From: Deltaproteobacteria bacterium HGW-Deltaproteobacteria-19
GTDB lineage: Bacteria; Desulfobacterota; Syntrophia; Syntrophales; PHBD01
Length of the DNA stretch: 64,000 bases
NCBI GenBank assembly: GCA_002841865.1
Contig: PHBD01000003.1
Span: 1-64,000, forward strand
Direction: 5' to 3'
Shown one piece after another: positions 1 through 8,817 of the stretch. A program made the position numbers and the translations under genes. Below the pieces are notes generated by a model. It saw nothing but the letters and a program-made list of their open reading frames with translations, did no database searches and was not told the DNA's origin. Numbering within the stretch: position 1 is the stretch's first letter; each line of letters begins with the position of its first letter.

Positions 1-179
1 GGGGAGGGGGGCTTCCCGGAGCGCGAATAGCGGCTTTTTCGGGGTACCCTGCCGTCGCAGCGCAGCGCCCGCAAAGTCATCTGTCTGAGCGCCGCCAGGT
101 GCGAGTTATGACTTTGCAGCGGAGCGAGACGCTGCAGGGTCGAAAAAACGCTTCTGAGCGCGAGGGAAGCCCTTCTCCC
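1..179. repeat. Large imperfect palindromic repeat
   Basis: An interrupted inverted repeat covers nearly all of the first 179 bases. The outer arms GGGCTTCCC (9-17) and GGGAAGCCC (164-172) pair. The inner arms GCAAAGTCAT (71-80) and ATGACTTTGC (108-117) pair perfectly around a 27-base loop, and the sequence between the arms is also largely complementary, including a T-rich and matching A-rich stretch. No ORF fits. It looks like a REP/MITE-like intergenic hairpin element that would fold strongly as RNA or cruciform DNA. The rest of 180-315 holds an A-run at 213-222 but no gene. Confidence 0.7.
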
Positions 180-233
180 ACATGCCAGCCTCCATCTCCG
201 CCTGATTCTCTATAAAAAAAAAATAAGGAAGGA

Positions 234-255
234 GCGGATTTGAGATCCACCCCCC
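234..255. repeat. Short GGATTTGA-ATCC intergenic repeat, copy 1
   Basis: A degenerate copy of a small palindromic motif (core GGATTTGAGATCC followed by a C-run). Better copies occur at 6261-6285 and 6329-6347. It lies in non-coding DNA between the big palindrome and the cold-shock gene. Confidence 0.4.
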
Positions 256-315
256 TCTCCCGTGCTCATGAACGAGGGCAACGCCGCAGACGACCGCTTT
301 TCAACAGCCCGCCCC

Positions 316-344
316 AAAAAAAAACCCCGGCCCATAGGCCGGGG
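316..344 (-). terminator. Rho-independent terminator of the cold-shock gene
   Basis: Stem CCCCGGCC (325-332) pairs with GGCCGGGG (337-344) over a 4-base loop. Read on the minus strand the hairpin is followed by nine Ts (316-324). It sits 24 bases past the stop codon of the cold-shock gene. Confidence 0.9.
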
Positions 345-367
345 CACCTTCCAGAATTCCGCCTGCT

Positions 368-568
368 TTATATAGGCTGAACCTTCACGGCAGCGGGGCC
401 TTTCTTGCCCTGCTCGATTTCAAAGCCCACTCGCTGGCCCTCCTGGAGCGTTTTGAAACCGGTTGACTGGATGGAACTGTAGTGAACGAACACGTCTCCG
501 CCTTCATCGTTCTCGATGAAGCCATACCCCTTCTTCTCGTTGAACCACTTAACCTTACCCTGTGCCAA
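368..568 (-). CDS. Cold-shock protein (CspA family)
   Basis: A 66-residue single cold-shock domain, the normal length for CspA-type RNA chaperones, which bind single-stranded RNA/DNA in the cytoplasm and melt RNA structure. RNP1 (KGYGFIE) and RNP2 (VFVHYSS) are both intact, and the N-terminal [15 protein letters not shown] signature is canonical. The start is TTG at 568, chosen because AAGGAGGG lies six bases upstream and no ATG fits the domain edge. It is monocistronic, with its own terminator downstream and a long structured leader upstream. The paralogue (CspA, C, D or E) cannot be assigned from sequence alone. Confidence 0.95.
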   Translation of the reverse strand: MAQGKVKWFNEKKGYGFIENDEGGDVFVHYSSIQSTGFKTLQEGQRVGFEIEQGKKGPAAVKVQPI

Positions 569-720
569 AGTACTTCCCTCCTTTCAAACGAAATCCCCCC
601 ACCTTCCGGTGGAAAAAAAAAGGCCACGCCTTCCCGCAGCCTTCTGCGGGCAGCCCGTGACCTAAAAAAAGCGAAAATCTTGAATCACTACCTGACCTTC
701 ATTCCGGTTTATAGATACCC
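569..720 (-). promoter_or_regulatory. Structured 5' leader of the cold-shock gene
   Basis: On the minus strand the leader contains a stem CCCGCAG/CTGCGGG (633-639 with 644-650) and then a nine-T run (613-621), followed by CCACC-GGAA-GGTGG just before the ribosome site. The 11-base gap between the stem and the Ts makes it a poor intrinsic terminator. Long folded leaders control many csp mRNAs, so a regulatory role is likely but inferred. Nothing else is seen up to 831. Confidence 0.4.
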
Positions 721-831
721 TGTCAATACCCTATTATCGCCACCGGTGAAAAATGCGGTATCATCGAAACGACATAAATGCAAGTTTTTTCATCCCGTCG
801 ACAACGATTCCTGCGGAGCCGCCGTCCCGCA

Positions 832-1440
832 TCAGCAAACAGACAGCCTCTTCCGGACAACCTCCAGCAGGAGGCGTTCCCTGCCGCCATAGAAGTGGTC
901 CGCACCCGGGATGAGCTCGAAGTCGGCCCCGGCCCGCTGGGCCTCCTCCCGCACGAGCGCCTGATCGAGATAGGGATCCCGGTCGCCGGCGGTTACGAGC
1001 CGGACGTTGCCCGGCCAACCGCTGAAGTCGAATTCCATGAATCCTGCAGGAGGCGAGACAAGAATGGCCGGGAAGACGATCCCCGGAACCGCCAGAACCC
1101 TGGAAATCACCCAGGCCCCGAAGGAATAGCCCGCCAGTTCGGTGTTTCCGAATCCCTCCCCTGCCAGGAACGTGACCGCCGCCAGGACATCGTCCCGCTC
1201 TCCCCGGCCCTCGTCGTAGGCTCCGCCGCTCCGGCCGGCGCCCCGGAAATTGAAGCGGAGAGTCGTGAAGCCGGCACCGCCGTAAGCGACCACGAGGGTT
1301 TCCACGACGTTGTTGTCCATGCTGCCGCCCATCTGCGGATGGGGATGACAGATCACGACAGCCCGGTCACCGTCGTTCCTGGCCAGCCGGCCCTCGAGCG
1401 GGATGTCTCCCACGGGGAAAAAGACGGTCTCTTCTTTCAT
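832..1440 (-). CDS. Alpha/beta hydrolase (COG2945-like)
   Basis: A 202-residue cytoplasmic alpha/beta hydrolase. The nucleophile elbow is GYSFGAW with Ser106. The HPHPQMGGSMDNNVV stretch near residue 32 and the C-terminal His (about residue 182, GADHFYGG) are typical of the short COG2945 / dienelactone-hydrolase-like family. The substrate is unknown, probably a small ester or amide. The start at 1440 is preferred over an upstream in-frame ATG because GGAGGA lies seven bases before it. It is the last gene of the left-reading pepA-oppD-oppF operon, ten bases after oppF, so it is probably co-transcribed. Confidence 0.85.
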   Translation of the reverse strand: MKEETVFFPVGDIPLEGRLARNDGDRAVVICHPHPQMGGSMDNNVVETLVVAYGGAGFTTLRFNFRGAGRSGGAYDEGRGERDDVLAAVTFLAGEGFGNTELAGYSFGAWVISRVLAVPGIVFPAILVSPPAGFMEFDFSGWPGNVRLVTAGDRDPYLDQALVREEAQRAGADFELIPGADHFYGGRERLLLEVVRKRLSVC

Positions 1441-1450
1441 GCTTCCTCCT

Positions 1451-2476
1451 TCAGAGGGACGGGTCCCCGCCCACGAGTCCATAAAGATGGCAGGCAGTGG
1501 GATGTCCGTTCTCCCGATCCACCAGGGCGGGTACGTCCCGGCTGCAAATCTCCATCCGCCGGGGGCAGCGGGGATGAAACACGCAGCCGGACGGCGGATC
1601 GACGGCGCTGGGAGGATCCCCCGGCAGGACGATCCGCGCCTGGCGGCGGGAAGGGTCCGGATCGGGCACGGCCGACAGTAGGGCCTCCGTGTAGGGGTGC
1701 AGGGGGTGGCGGTCCAGGTCGGCGTTCCCGACCAGCTCGACGATCCTCCCCAGGTACATGACAGCGATGCGGTCGCTCATGAACCGCACGACTCCGAAAT
1801 CGTGGGTGATGAACAGGTAGGAAAGCCCGAACCGCTCCTGGAGATCCTTCAGGAGATTGAGAATCTGCGCCTGGATGGAGACGTCCAGGGCCGAGACGGG
1901 CTCGTCGGCCACGATCAGGTCGGGCCGGAGGGCCAGCGCCCGGGCGATGCCGATCCGCTGCCGCTGACCACCGCTGAATTCGTGGGGATAGCGGGTCGTC
2001 TGCTCCCGGGATAGCCCCACCGTCTCCGCGAGGCGCTTCACTTCCCCGGGGATATCCGCCGCCGGGGTGCCGTGAACCGCCAGGGGCTCGCCGATGATGG
2101 AGCCGGCGGACATGCGGGGATTCAGGGAAGAATAGGGATCCTGGAAGATGATCTGGACCCGGCGTCGATAGGCCTGCAGGGCGTCTCCCTCCAGGGAGGA
2201 GATGTCCTGTCCCTCGAAGAGGATCCGGCCCGCCGTGGGCTCCTCCAGGCGGAGGACCAGCCTGCCCAGGGTGGACTTTCCGCAGCCCGATTCGCCCACC
2301 AGCCCCAGGGTCTCCCCCCGCCGGATCCGGAGAGACACGCCGTCCACTGCCCGGACCGTTCCCTTCCGGCCGGGAAACCCGCCCTGCACGGGATAGCCCT
2401 TCCGCAGATCCCGGATGTCCACCAGCGCCTCCGGCGCTCTCCCCTTTTCCATTGAAACCACAGATCCCCCGCTCAT
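1451..2476 (-). CDS. Oligopeptide/dipeptide ABC transporter ATPase (OppF/DppF type)
   Basis: A 341-residue ATPase of the peptide/nickel uptake ABC family. It has Walker [10 protein letters not shown], signature [12 protein letters not shown], Walker [13 protein letters not shown] and the H-loop ITHD. The C-terminal oligopeptide-binding tail with paired cysteines ([14 protein letters not shown]) is typical of OppF/DppF and can hold an iron-sulfur cluster in some relatives. The ATG at 2476 overlaps the stop of the preceding ATPase as ATGA, so the two are translationally coupled. It should form a heterodimer with that ATPase. No permease is adjacent; candidate permeases lie at 13442-15261. Confidence 0.95.
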   Translation of the reverse strand: MSGGSVVSMEKGRAPEALVDIRDLRKGYPVQGGFPGRKGTVRAVDGVSLRIRRGETLGLVGESGCGKSTLGRLVLRLEEPTAGRILFEGQDISSLEGDALQAYRRRVQIIFQDPYSSLNPRMSAGSIIGEPLAVHGTPAADIPGEVKRLAETVGLSREQTTRYPHEFSGGQRQRIGIARALALRPDLIVADEPVSALDVSIQAQILNLLKDLQERFGLSYLFITHDFGVVRFMSDRIAVMYLGRIVELVGNADLDRHPLHPYTEALLSAVPDPDPSRRQARIVLPGDPPSAVDPPSGCVFHPRCPRRMEICSRDVPALVDRENGHPTACHLYGLVGGDPSL

Positions 2477-3456
2477 GAGCATTTCCAGCAGCGCACCCGG
2501 CGGCCCGGCGCCAAGGCGGTCACGGCAGGTTCCTCCCGCCGGCAGATCTCCATGACCTCGGGGCATCTTCCGGAAAAGCGGCATCCCATCGGCAGCGCAT
2601 CCAGGGACGGCACCGTTCCGGCGATGGCGGGCAGGCGCCCTTCCGCCCCGTCCGTACCCCGCGCCCGTGGGACCGAGGCCAGGAGCCCCGCTGTGTAGGG
2701 ATGGCAGGGGGTGGCGAACACGTCCGCCACGGTCCCGTACTCCACCACGATTCCGGCATACATGACCGCGACGAACTGGGCCGCCTCCGCGACAACCCCC
2801 AGGTCATGGGTGACAAGAAGAACCGACGTGCCCGTTTCCGCTTTCAGGCGCCCGATGAGGTCCAGGATCTGGGCCTGGATTGTCACGTCCAGGGCCGTCG
2901 TGGGCTCGTCGGCCAGCATCAGCCGCGGCTTCAGGCACAGGGCCATGGCGATCATCACCCGCTGGCGCAGGCCGCCGCTGAGCTGATGGGGATAGTCGCG
3001 AATCCGGCTCTCCGGGGATGGTATGCCGACCAGGCGAAACACCTCCACGACCCGCTCCAGGGCCTTCCGCCGCGGCAGCCTCTCGTGGACTTCCAGGACC
3101 TCCGCCACCTGGTCCCCCACCCGGAACACGGGGTTGAGGGAGGTCATGGGCTCCTGGAAGATCATGGAGATCTCCCGGCCCCGGATGCGCCGCATCTCCT
3201 CCTCGGGGAGGGCCAGGAGGTCGCGTCCTCCGAAGAGAATGCTGCCCGCGGTGATTCTCCCCGGCGGCGGCACAAGGCGCATGATCGAAAGGGCCAGGAC
3301 GGTCTTGCCGCATCCCGACTCGCCGACGATGCCCACGGTGTCCCCGGTGCGGACGGACAGGTCGACGCCGTCCACCGCCCGGACGGTCCCCCGGGCTGTC
3401 TCGAAATGGGTGGCCAGCCCCTCGACCTGCAGAATGTTCTCTTCGGCGGGATTCAC
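2473..3456 (-). CDS. Oligopeptide/dipeptide ABC transporter ATPase (OppD/DppD type)
   Basis: A 327-residue ATPase that pairs with the following OppF-like protein to power peptide import. Walker A GESGCGKT, signature [12 protein letters not shown], Walker [13 protein letters not shown] and the H-loop VTHD are intact. The C-terminal oligo_HPY tail carries [14 protein letters not shown]. The signature has Leu where Gln is usual after LSGG, which is tolerated in this family. The start is GTG at 3456, overlapping the pepA stop as GTGA, so pepA, this gene and the next form one tightly coupled operon. The context suggests peptides are imported and then cleaved by PepA. Confidence 0.95.
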   Translation of the reverse strand: MNPAEENILQVEGLATHFETARGTVRAVDGVDLSVRTGDTVGIVGESGCGKTVLALSIMRLVPPPGRITAGSILFGGRDLLALPEEEMRRIRGREISMIFQEPMTSLNPVFRVGDQVAEVLEVHERLPRRKALERVVEVFRLVGIPSPESRIRDYPHQLSGGLRQRVMIAMALCLKPRLMLADEPTTALDVTIQAQILDLIGRLKAETGTSVLLVTHDLGVVAEAAQFVAVMYAGIVVEYGTVADVFATPCHPYTAGLLASVPRARGTDGAEGRLPAIAGTVPSLDALPMGCRFSGRCPEVMEICRREEPAVTALAPGRRVRCWKCS

Positions 3457-4958
3457 GCGGGGGCGCTCCAGCGCTTCAGGACCTCAACCAGGAGACGGAC
3501 GCCGATTCCGGAGGCGCCCTTGGGCGTCCAGGGCCGGTCCTTCTTCAGCCAGGAAGCCCCGGCGATGTCCAGATGCGCCCAGGGTCCCTCGCCGGCGAAC
3601 TGTTTCAGGAAAAGGGCCGCCGTGATGGCCCCGCCGCTGCGCCCGCCGGTGTTTTTCCAGTCCGCCACGTCGCTCTTGATGAGCTCCACGTACTCCTCCC
3701 AGAGGGGCATTTCCCAGACCAGCTCCCCCGTCTCCGCTGCGGCGGCCCGAATCCGGGCGTTGAGGTCCGCGTCCTTCCCGAAGAGGCCCGTCCCGAGATC
3801 CCCCAGGGCGACCACGCAGGCCCCCGTCAGGGTCGCCATGTCGATGAGCGCCGCCGGGCGGTAGCGCTTCCTGGCATAGGAGAGGGCATCCGCCAGGATC
3901 AGCCGCCCCTCCGCATCGGTGCTCATGATCTCCACGGTCTGGCCCGAAAACGTCGTGAGCACGTCGCCGGGCTTATAGGCCTTGCCGTCGGGCAGGTTCT
4001 CCACCGCCGGTACCAAGCCGACCACGTTGAGGGGCAGGGCGATGTCCGCCACGGCCTGCAGCACCCCGAGGACGGCGGCCCCGCCGGCCATGTCCTCCTT
4101 CATCTCGCCCATGTTTTCCGCGGGCTTGAGGGAGATGCCGCCGCTGTCGAAGGTAATCCCCTTGCCCACCAGGACCACCGGGGCCGCCCCCCTCTTCCCT
4201 CCCCGGTACTCGACGGCGATCAGCCGGGGCGGTTCATTGCTGCCCCGGGCGACCCCCAGGAGTGCGTTCATGCCCAACTTCCGCAGGTCCGGCTCGCCGA
4301 AGACCTTCACCGCGAGCTTGCGGCCGGCGGCCATTTTCTTCGCTTCCTTCGCCATTCGGTCGGGGGTCATCTCGTTTCCCGGCGCGGAGACGAGGTCACG
4401 GGTGAAGCAGACGGCCCGGGAGACCGCCTCCGCCTCGGCAGCCGCTTTCCGGATGGCCTTCCCCCGCGCTCCGTCGGCCTCCATGATCGTGAACGACTGC
4501 AGGTCCCGGAATTCCTCCCGGTCGACGGTCTTGTAGGGCAGGTAGCGGTACAGGCCGAGGAGGACTCCCTCGACCGCCGCCGCAACGATCCGCTCCGGCT
4601 TCTCCTCCGGCAGGCCGATGTCCGTGGAGGCGGCGAGGTCCTTCGCGTCCAGCCTCCGGGCCTCCCGGGCGGCCGCGGCGAAGGCTCCGCGGATGCGGTC
4701 GAGGGTGACCTCTTTCCGCTTCCCGAGGCCGACCAGGATCAGCCGCCGGGCCGGCAGGGCCTTCCCGGTGTAGAGAAGCGCCGTTGCATGGAGCCTGGCC
4801 TTGAAATCGCCGGCTTTCAGCAGTTCGGTGACGAGCCCTCCGGAGGCCCTGTCGAGGAGGGCCGCGGAACCGGCGGGTTCCTCACCCTCGAACAGGAACA
4901 CTGCGGCGGCGGGCGTGACGAAACGTTCGAGATTTCCTTTTTTCATATCGATTTTCAT
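3453..4958 (-). CDS. pepA: Leucyl aminopeptidase (M17, PepA)
   Basis: A 501-residue M17 aminopeptidase, full family length. It removes N-terminal residues from peptides in the cytoplasm using two metal ions. The catalytic domain holds [15 protein letters not shown] (metal-binding Lys and Asp) and [14 protein letters not shown], the M17 signature, with Ser in place of the usual Asn. The N-terminal half is the usual variable domain. The start ATG at 4958 is preceded by GGAGATTC. A second in-frame ATG four codons on is possible but lacks a better ribosome site. It is first in an operon with two peptide-transporter ATPases, which fits a peptide-scavenging role. Confidence 0.95.
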   Translation of the reverse strand: MKIDMKKGNLERFVTPAAAVFLFEGEEPAGSAALLDRASGGLVTELLKAGDFKARLHATALLYTGKALPARRLILVGLGKRKEVTLDRIRGAFAAAAREARRLDAKDLAASTDIGLPEEKPERIVAAAVEGVLLGLYRYLPYKTVDREEFRDLQSFTIMEADGARGKAIRKAAAEAEAVSRAVCFTRDLVSAPGNEMTPDRMAKEAKKMAAGRKLAVKVFGEPDLRKLGMNALLGVARGSNEPPRLIAVEYRGGKRGAAPVVLVGKGITFDSGGISLKPAENMGEMKEDMAGGAAVLGVLQAVADIALPLNVVGLVPAVENLPDGKAYKPGDVLTTFSGQTVEIMSTDAEGRLILADALSYARKRYRPAALIDMATLTGACVVALGDLGTGLFGKDADLNARIRAAAAETGELVWEMPLWEEYVELIKSDVADWKNTGGRSGGAITAALFLKQFAGEGPWAHLDIAGASWLKKDRPWTPKGASGIGVRLLVEVLKRWSAPA

Positions 4959-5078
4959 GCGAATCTCCTGGATGGACGGGATGAAAACGGGGCAACTCTA
5001 ACACAGGCGGCCCAAATGTCAACGCCGGGCGATTCCGTCCGGCCGATCGTCCCGAAGGAACAAGCGGTCAATATTGCC

Positions 5079-5106
5079 TTGCCGGATCGGCCCGTTGTGG
5101 TATCCT
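5079..5106 (+). promoter_or_regulatory. Candidate sigma-70 promoter of the asparaginase gene
   Basis: TTGCCG (5079-5084) and TATCCT (5101-5106) are separated by 16 bases and lie 49 bases upstream of the start codon. The divergent pepA gene starts at 4958, so this short region must serve both directions. Confidence 0.45.
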
Positions 5107-5155
5107 CCCCGCGTCCTCACCGGATGAAAACGAAGACGCAAAGGAGGGCCTCCGG

Positions 5156-6223
5156 TTGAAAACGTTCCGCATCTTCATCCTTGTCATTCTTTTCACCGTC
5201 TTTTCAGGCCTTTCCTCACTCGAGGCCGACGGGCTCCCCCGCATCATGATCCTGGCAACCGGGGGAACCATCGCCGGCACGGGCACGCGCTCGACCCAGA
5301 CCGTGGGCTACGCGGCGGCGAAGATCGGCGTGGACGCGCTGATCGCCTCTGTACCCGAGCTGACCGGGATCGCCCGGGTGAGCGGGGAACAGGTGCTGCA
5401 GCTCGCCAACGAAAACATGACTCCGGCGGACTGGCTGAAGCTGGCCCGGCGGGTCAATCAACTCCTGGCAAAGAGCGACGTCGACGGCATCGTCATCACC
5501 CACGGGACGGACACGCTGGAGGAGTCGGCCTACTTCCTCAACCTCACCGTCAAAAGCATGAAACCGGTTGTCCTCACCGGCGCGATGCGGCCCGCCACGG
5601 CCATCAGCGCCGACGGGCCGATGAACCTCTACCACGCCGTTCTCCTGGCGGGATCGCCGTCCGCCGCCGGCATGGGCGTCCTCGTGATGCTCAACGACCA
5701 GATCAGCGCCGCCCGGGAGGTGTCCAAGACGAACACCACCGCCGTCGACACCTTCCGGACCCCGGATTTCGGCTTTCTCGGGTACATCATCGACGGGAAA
5801 CCCCTTTTCTACAGGGCCACCACGAAGCGCCACACGGCGACCAGTGAATTCGACGTCACGAACCTCGACACGCTCCCGGAAGTCGCCATCCTCTACGGGT
5901 ATGCGGGGGAGAACCGCACCCTCCTGGACGCGGCCGTCGCCAGTGGAGTTTCAGGGGTTGTAAATGCCGGCACCGGCAATGGAAGCATGTCCGGTCGGAT
6001 GCAGACCGCGTATCGCGAGGCGAGGGGAAAGGGCGTCGTCATCGTCCGGGCATCCCGGACCGGGAGCGGCTTCATCGCGCGGTCGGTGGAGGCGAAAGAC
6101 GACGCATATGATTTTGTCGTCGCGGGCAACCTGAATCCCCAGAAGGCCCGGATTCTCCTGATGCTGGCCCTCACAAAGACGAAGGATACGAAGGAAATCC
6201 AGCGGATGTTCATGGCCTACTGA
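5156..6223 (+). CDS. ansB: Periplasmic (type II) L-asparaginase
   Basis: A 355-residue asparaginase that hydrolyses L-asparagine to aspartate and ammonia. The first catalytic threonine is in ATGGTIAGTG and the second in THGTDTLEES; both nucleophile motifs are intact. A hydrophobic N-terminus of about 24 residues ending near LEADG looks like a Sec signal peptide, so the enzyme should be periplasmic as in type II enzymes. The start is TTG at 5156, with AAGGAGGG eight bases upstream; no ATG is available before the signal peptide. It is transcribed alone, divergent from pepA. Confidence 0.93.
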   Translation: MKTFRIFILVILFTVFSGLSSLEADGLPRIMILATGGTIAGTGTRSTQTVGYAAAKIGVDALIASVPELTGIARVSGEQVLQLANENMTPADWLKLARRVNQLLAKSDVDGIVITHGTDTLEESAYFLNLTVKSMKPVVLTGAMRPATAISADGPMNLYHAVLLAGSPSAAGMGVLVMLNDQISAAREVSKTNTTAVDTFRTPDFGFLGYIIDGKPLFYRATTKRHTATSEFDVTNLDTLPEVAILYGYAGENRTLLDAAVASGVSGVVNAGTGNGSMSGRMQTAYREARGKGVVIVRASRTGSGFIARSVEAKDDAYDFVVAGNLNPQKARILLMLALTKTKDTKEIQRMFMAY

Positions 6224-6260
6224 TCGCGGAGGGCCGGCCGGACACCCGATGGGGGAAAAC

Positions 6261-6285
6261 GGGGACGGATTTGAAATCCGCCCCC
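6261..6285. repeat. Palindromic GGATTTGAAATCC repeat, copy 2
   Basis: A near-perfect short palindrome (core CGGATTTGAAATCCG) flanked by G- and C-runs. It lies between the asparaginase and helicase genes and is related to copies at 234-255 and 6329-6347. Such G/C-flanked elements are probably dispersed genomic repeats; the family cannot be named from this window. Confidence 0.55.
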
Positions 6286-6328
6286 AAATGCCGTAAAAGG
6301 GGACAGGCTTGAATCCGGGAACGGAGAA

Positions 6329-6347
6329 GGATTTCGAATCCGTCCCC
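6329..6347. repeat. Palindromic GGATTTCGAATCC repeat, copy 3
   Basis: Core GGATTTCGAATCC followed by GTCCCC, 44 bases after copy 2. A partial copy (GGCTTGAATCC) lies at 6306-6316. Together they make a cluster of small palindromes in the 221-base gap upstream of mrfA. Confidence 0.5.
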
Positions 6348-6444
6348 GAACCGCGACGGCGGCATCCCCCGTGACAGCCCCCGCGCCCCGGGAAAGCGGT
6401 GGCCGCCGAATGATTGGAATCCATCCCCCTGTGCAGGCAAAAAC

Positions 6445-8817
6445 ATGAGCAGACTCACCCTCGATGAATGGCTGTCGCGCCTGGAAAAGAACCGGCGCTT
6501 CATGGAGAACGTTTCGGCCCTGAAGCGGATCCCCGCTCGGGAGGCCCGGTACGTCGACTATCCCGGCTGGGTCCACCCCCGCCTCCGGTCCGTCCTGGAG
6601 GCCCGGGGCATGCGCCGCCTCTGGAGCCACCAAGGCCAGGCGGTCGACCTGGTGCGCCAGGGGAAAGACATCGTCCTGGTGACCCCCACGGCGAGCGGCA
6701 AGACCCTCTGCTACAACCTCCCGGTCCTCCAGCGGATCCTCGAAGAGCCGGAGACCCGGGCCCTCTACATGTTCCCCACGAAGGCCCTCGCCCGGGACCA
6801 GATGCACGAGGTCCACGGCCTGATCACGGACCTCCGGGAGGACATCCGCACCTTCACCTACGACGGGGACACCCCGGACGACGCCCGCCAGGCCATCCGC
6901 CGCCAGGGCCACGTGGTGGTGACGAATCCCGACATGCTCCACGCGGGCATCCTGCCGCACCACACGAAGTGGCAGAAGCTCTTCATGAACCTCCGGTTCG
7001 TCGTGATCGACGAGCTTCACGTCTACCGGGGGGTCTTCGGCTCCCACCTGGCCAACGTGATCCGCCGCCTCGTCCGGATCTGCCGGTTCTACGGCGCGGA
7101 CCCGGTGTTCATCTTCTGCTCCGCCACGGTGGCCAACCCGCGGGAGCACGCCGAGGCCGTCCTGGAGCGGCCGGTGGCCCTCCTCGACGAGAGCGGCGCC
7201 CCCGCAGCCGCCAAAACCTTCATCCTGTACAACCCGCCCATCGTGAACCGGGAGCTGGGCATCCGCCAGTCGGCCCTCACGCCGGCCCGGCAGCTGGCGG
7301 GGAGCCTCGTGGAGGAGCGGATCCAGACGATCGTCTTCACCACCAGCCGCCTCAACGTGGAGGTTCTCACCCGCTACCTGAAGGACCGGTTCAAAAAGGG
7401 GAAGCCCCTGCCGGACACCTTTGTCACGGGCTACCGGGGAGGCTACCTGCCGAACCTGCGGCGGCAGATCGAGGCGGGTCTCCGGAGCAGGGACGTCATG
7501 GGTGTCGTCAGCACCAACGCCCTGGAGCTGGGCATCGACATCGGGGATCTCGAGGCCTGCATCATGGCGGGCTACCCCGGCTCCGTCGCCAGCACCTGGC
7601 AGCAGGCGGGCCGCGCGGGCCGGCGGGCCGGCCGGAGCCTGGCGGTCCTGATCGCCCGAAGCGCCCCCATGGACCAGTTCATCGCCGAGAACCCGGACTA
7701 CTTCTTTTCCCGCTCCCCGGAGCACTGCCGCATCAACCCGGACAACCTGCTGATTCTCCTCCACCACCTCAAGAGCGCCGCCTTCGAGCTGCCCTTCGAG
7801 CGGGGCGAGCGCTTCGGCCGGGAGAACATCGAGGAGCTCCTGGACTACCTGACGGAAAAGGGCGTCCTCCACCAGGCGGGAGAGCGGTGGCACTGGTCCG
7901 CCGAGAGCTATCCAGCCGACGAGGTGAGCCTCCGGAGCATCAACCCGGAAAACGTGGTCGTGGTCGACGCGAGCGAGCAGGGGAACCCGCGGATCATCGC
8001 CGAGGTGGACTGGGACGGGGCCTTCACGGCCCTTCACGAGGGGGCCATCTACATGGTCGAGTCCCAGCCGTACCAGGTGGACCGCCTCGACCTGCCGGGC
8101 AAGAAGGCCTACGTGCGGAAGGTGGACGTGGACTATTTCACCGACGCCATGACGTACACGAACGTCCGGGTCATCGACCGGTTCGTGGAGAAGCGCGAGG
8201 GAAGCGCCATCGTCGAGCACGGGGAGGTCCAGGTCGTCCGGAAAGTGGTGGGCTACAAGAAGATCAAGTTCTACACTTCGGAAAACCTTGGTTTCGGGGA
8301 CGTCCACCTGCCCGAGAGGGACATGCACACCACGGGCTACTGGTTCACCATCCCCCGGGACCTCCTGGATGCCCTTCCCTACACGCGGGAGGAGATCATC
8401 GACGGCCTGACGGGGCTGGCCTACGGTCTCCACCACCTGGCGGCGATGCTCCTGATGGCGGATCTCCACGACATCGACCGCTGCATCGGCGACAAGAGCG
8501 GCGAGTGGTTCGTCCGGCACACCGGGAGCGGCCGCGTAATCACGTCCTCCCCGCCGGGGGCCGACGAGGCGGAGCCCGCCCGGGAGGACGCCTTCGATCC
8601 GACGGTCTTCCTCTTCGACGCCTACCCCGGCGGCATCGGGTTCTCGGACCTCCTCTACGCGGAGCACCGAAGGCTCCTGGGATCGGCGCAGACCCTCCTT
8701 TCCTCCTGTCCCTGCCTCCACGGCTGTCCCTCCTGCGTCGGCCCCACCCTGGAGGTGGGCAACCGCGCCAAGGAGGTGGCCCTCACGGTCGTGAACCGGC
8801 TGCTGGAGCAGTTATGA
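6445..8817 (+). CDS. mrfA: MrfA/Hrq1-family DNA helicase with C-terminal Zn-Cys domain
   Basis: A 790-residue superfamily 2 helicase. Motif I is TPTASGKT, motif II DELH (within VVIDELHVYRG), motif III SATVANP and motif VI QQAGRAGRR. The C-terminus (DUF1998) ends with a four-cysteine cluster, CPCLHGCPSC. This layout matches the YprA/MrfA and fungal Hrq1 family, in which Bacillus MrfA is a 3'-5' helicase acting with MrfB in excision of mitomycin-type lesions independently of UvrABC. The next gene encodes an MrfB-like nuclease and overlaps it as ATGA, which strongly supports the assignment. It acts in the cytoplasm on DNA. Confidence 0.92.
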   Translation: MSRLTLDEWLSRLEKNRRFMENVSALKRIPAREARYVDYPGWVHPRLRSVLEARGMRRLWSHQGQAVDLVRQGKDIVLVTPTASGKTLCYNLPVLQRILEEPETRALYMFPTKALARDQMHEVHGLITDLREDIRTFTYDGDTPDDARQAIRRQGHVVVTNPDMLHAGILPHHTKWQKLFMNLRFVVIDELHVYRGVFGSHLANVIRRLVRICRFYGADPVFIFCSATVANPREHAEAVLERPVALLDESGAPAAAKTFILYNPPIVNRELGIRQSALTPARQLAGSLVEERIQTIVFTTSRLNVEVLTRYLKDRFKKGKPLPDTFVTGYRGGYLPNLRRQIEAGLRSRDVMGVVSTNALELGIDIGDLEACIMAGYPGSVASTWQQAGRAGRRAGRSLAVLIARSAPMDQFIAENPDYFFSRSPEHCRINPDNLLILLHHLKSAAFELPFERGERFGRENIEELLDYLTEKGVLHQAGERWHWSAESYPADEVSLRSINPENVVVVDASEQGNPRIIAEVDWDGAFTALHEGAIYMVESQPYQVDRLDLPGKKAYVRKVDVDYFTDAMTYTNVRVIDRFVEKREGSAIVEHGEVQVVRKVVGYKKIKFYTSENLGFGDVHLPERDMHTTGYWFTIPRDLLDALPYTREEIIDGLTGLAYGLHHLAAMLLMADLHDIDRCIGDKSGEWFVRHTGSGRVITSSPPGADEAEPAREDAFDPTVFLFDAYPGGIGFSDLLYAEHRRLLGSAQTLLSSCPCLHGCPSCVGPTLEVGNRAKEVALTVVNRLLEQL

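Noticed and set aside
6217-8721. 834-codon open frame on the minus strand
   Set aside because: It lies entirely antisense to mrfA, which has all helicase motifs. The translation is rich in Val, Asp, Gly, Arg and shows no domain; it is a GC-rich shadow frame.
6468-8813. Apparent 780-codon N-terminal extension of mrfB
   Set aside because: Pro/Gly/Arg-rich off-frame reading of mrfA; the ATGA overlap at 8814 is the natural start of mrfB.
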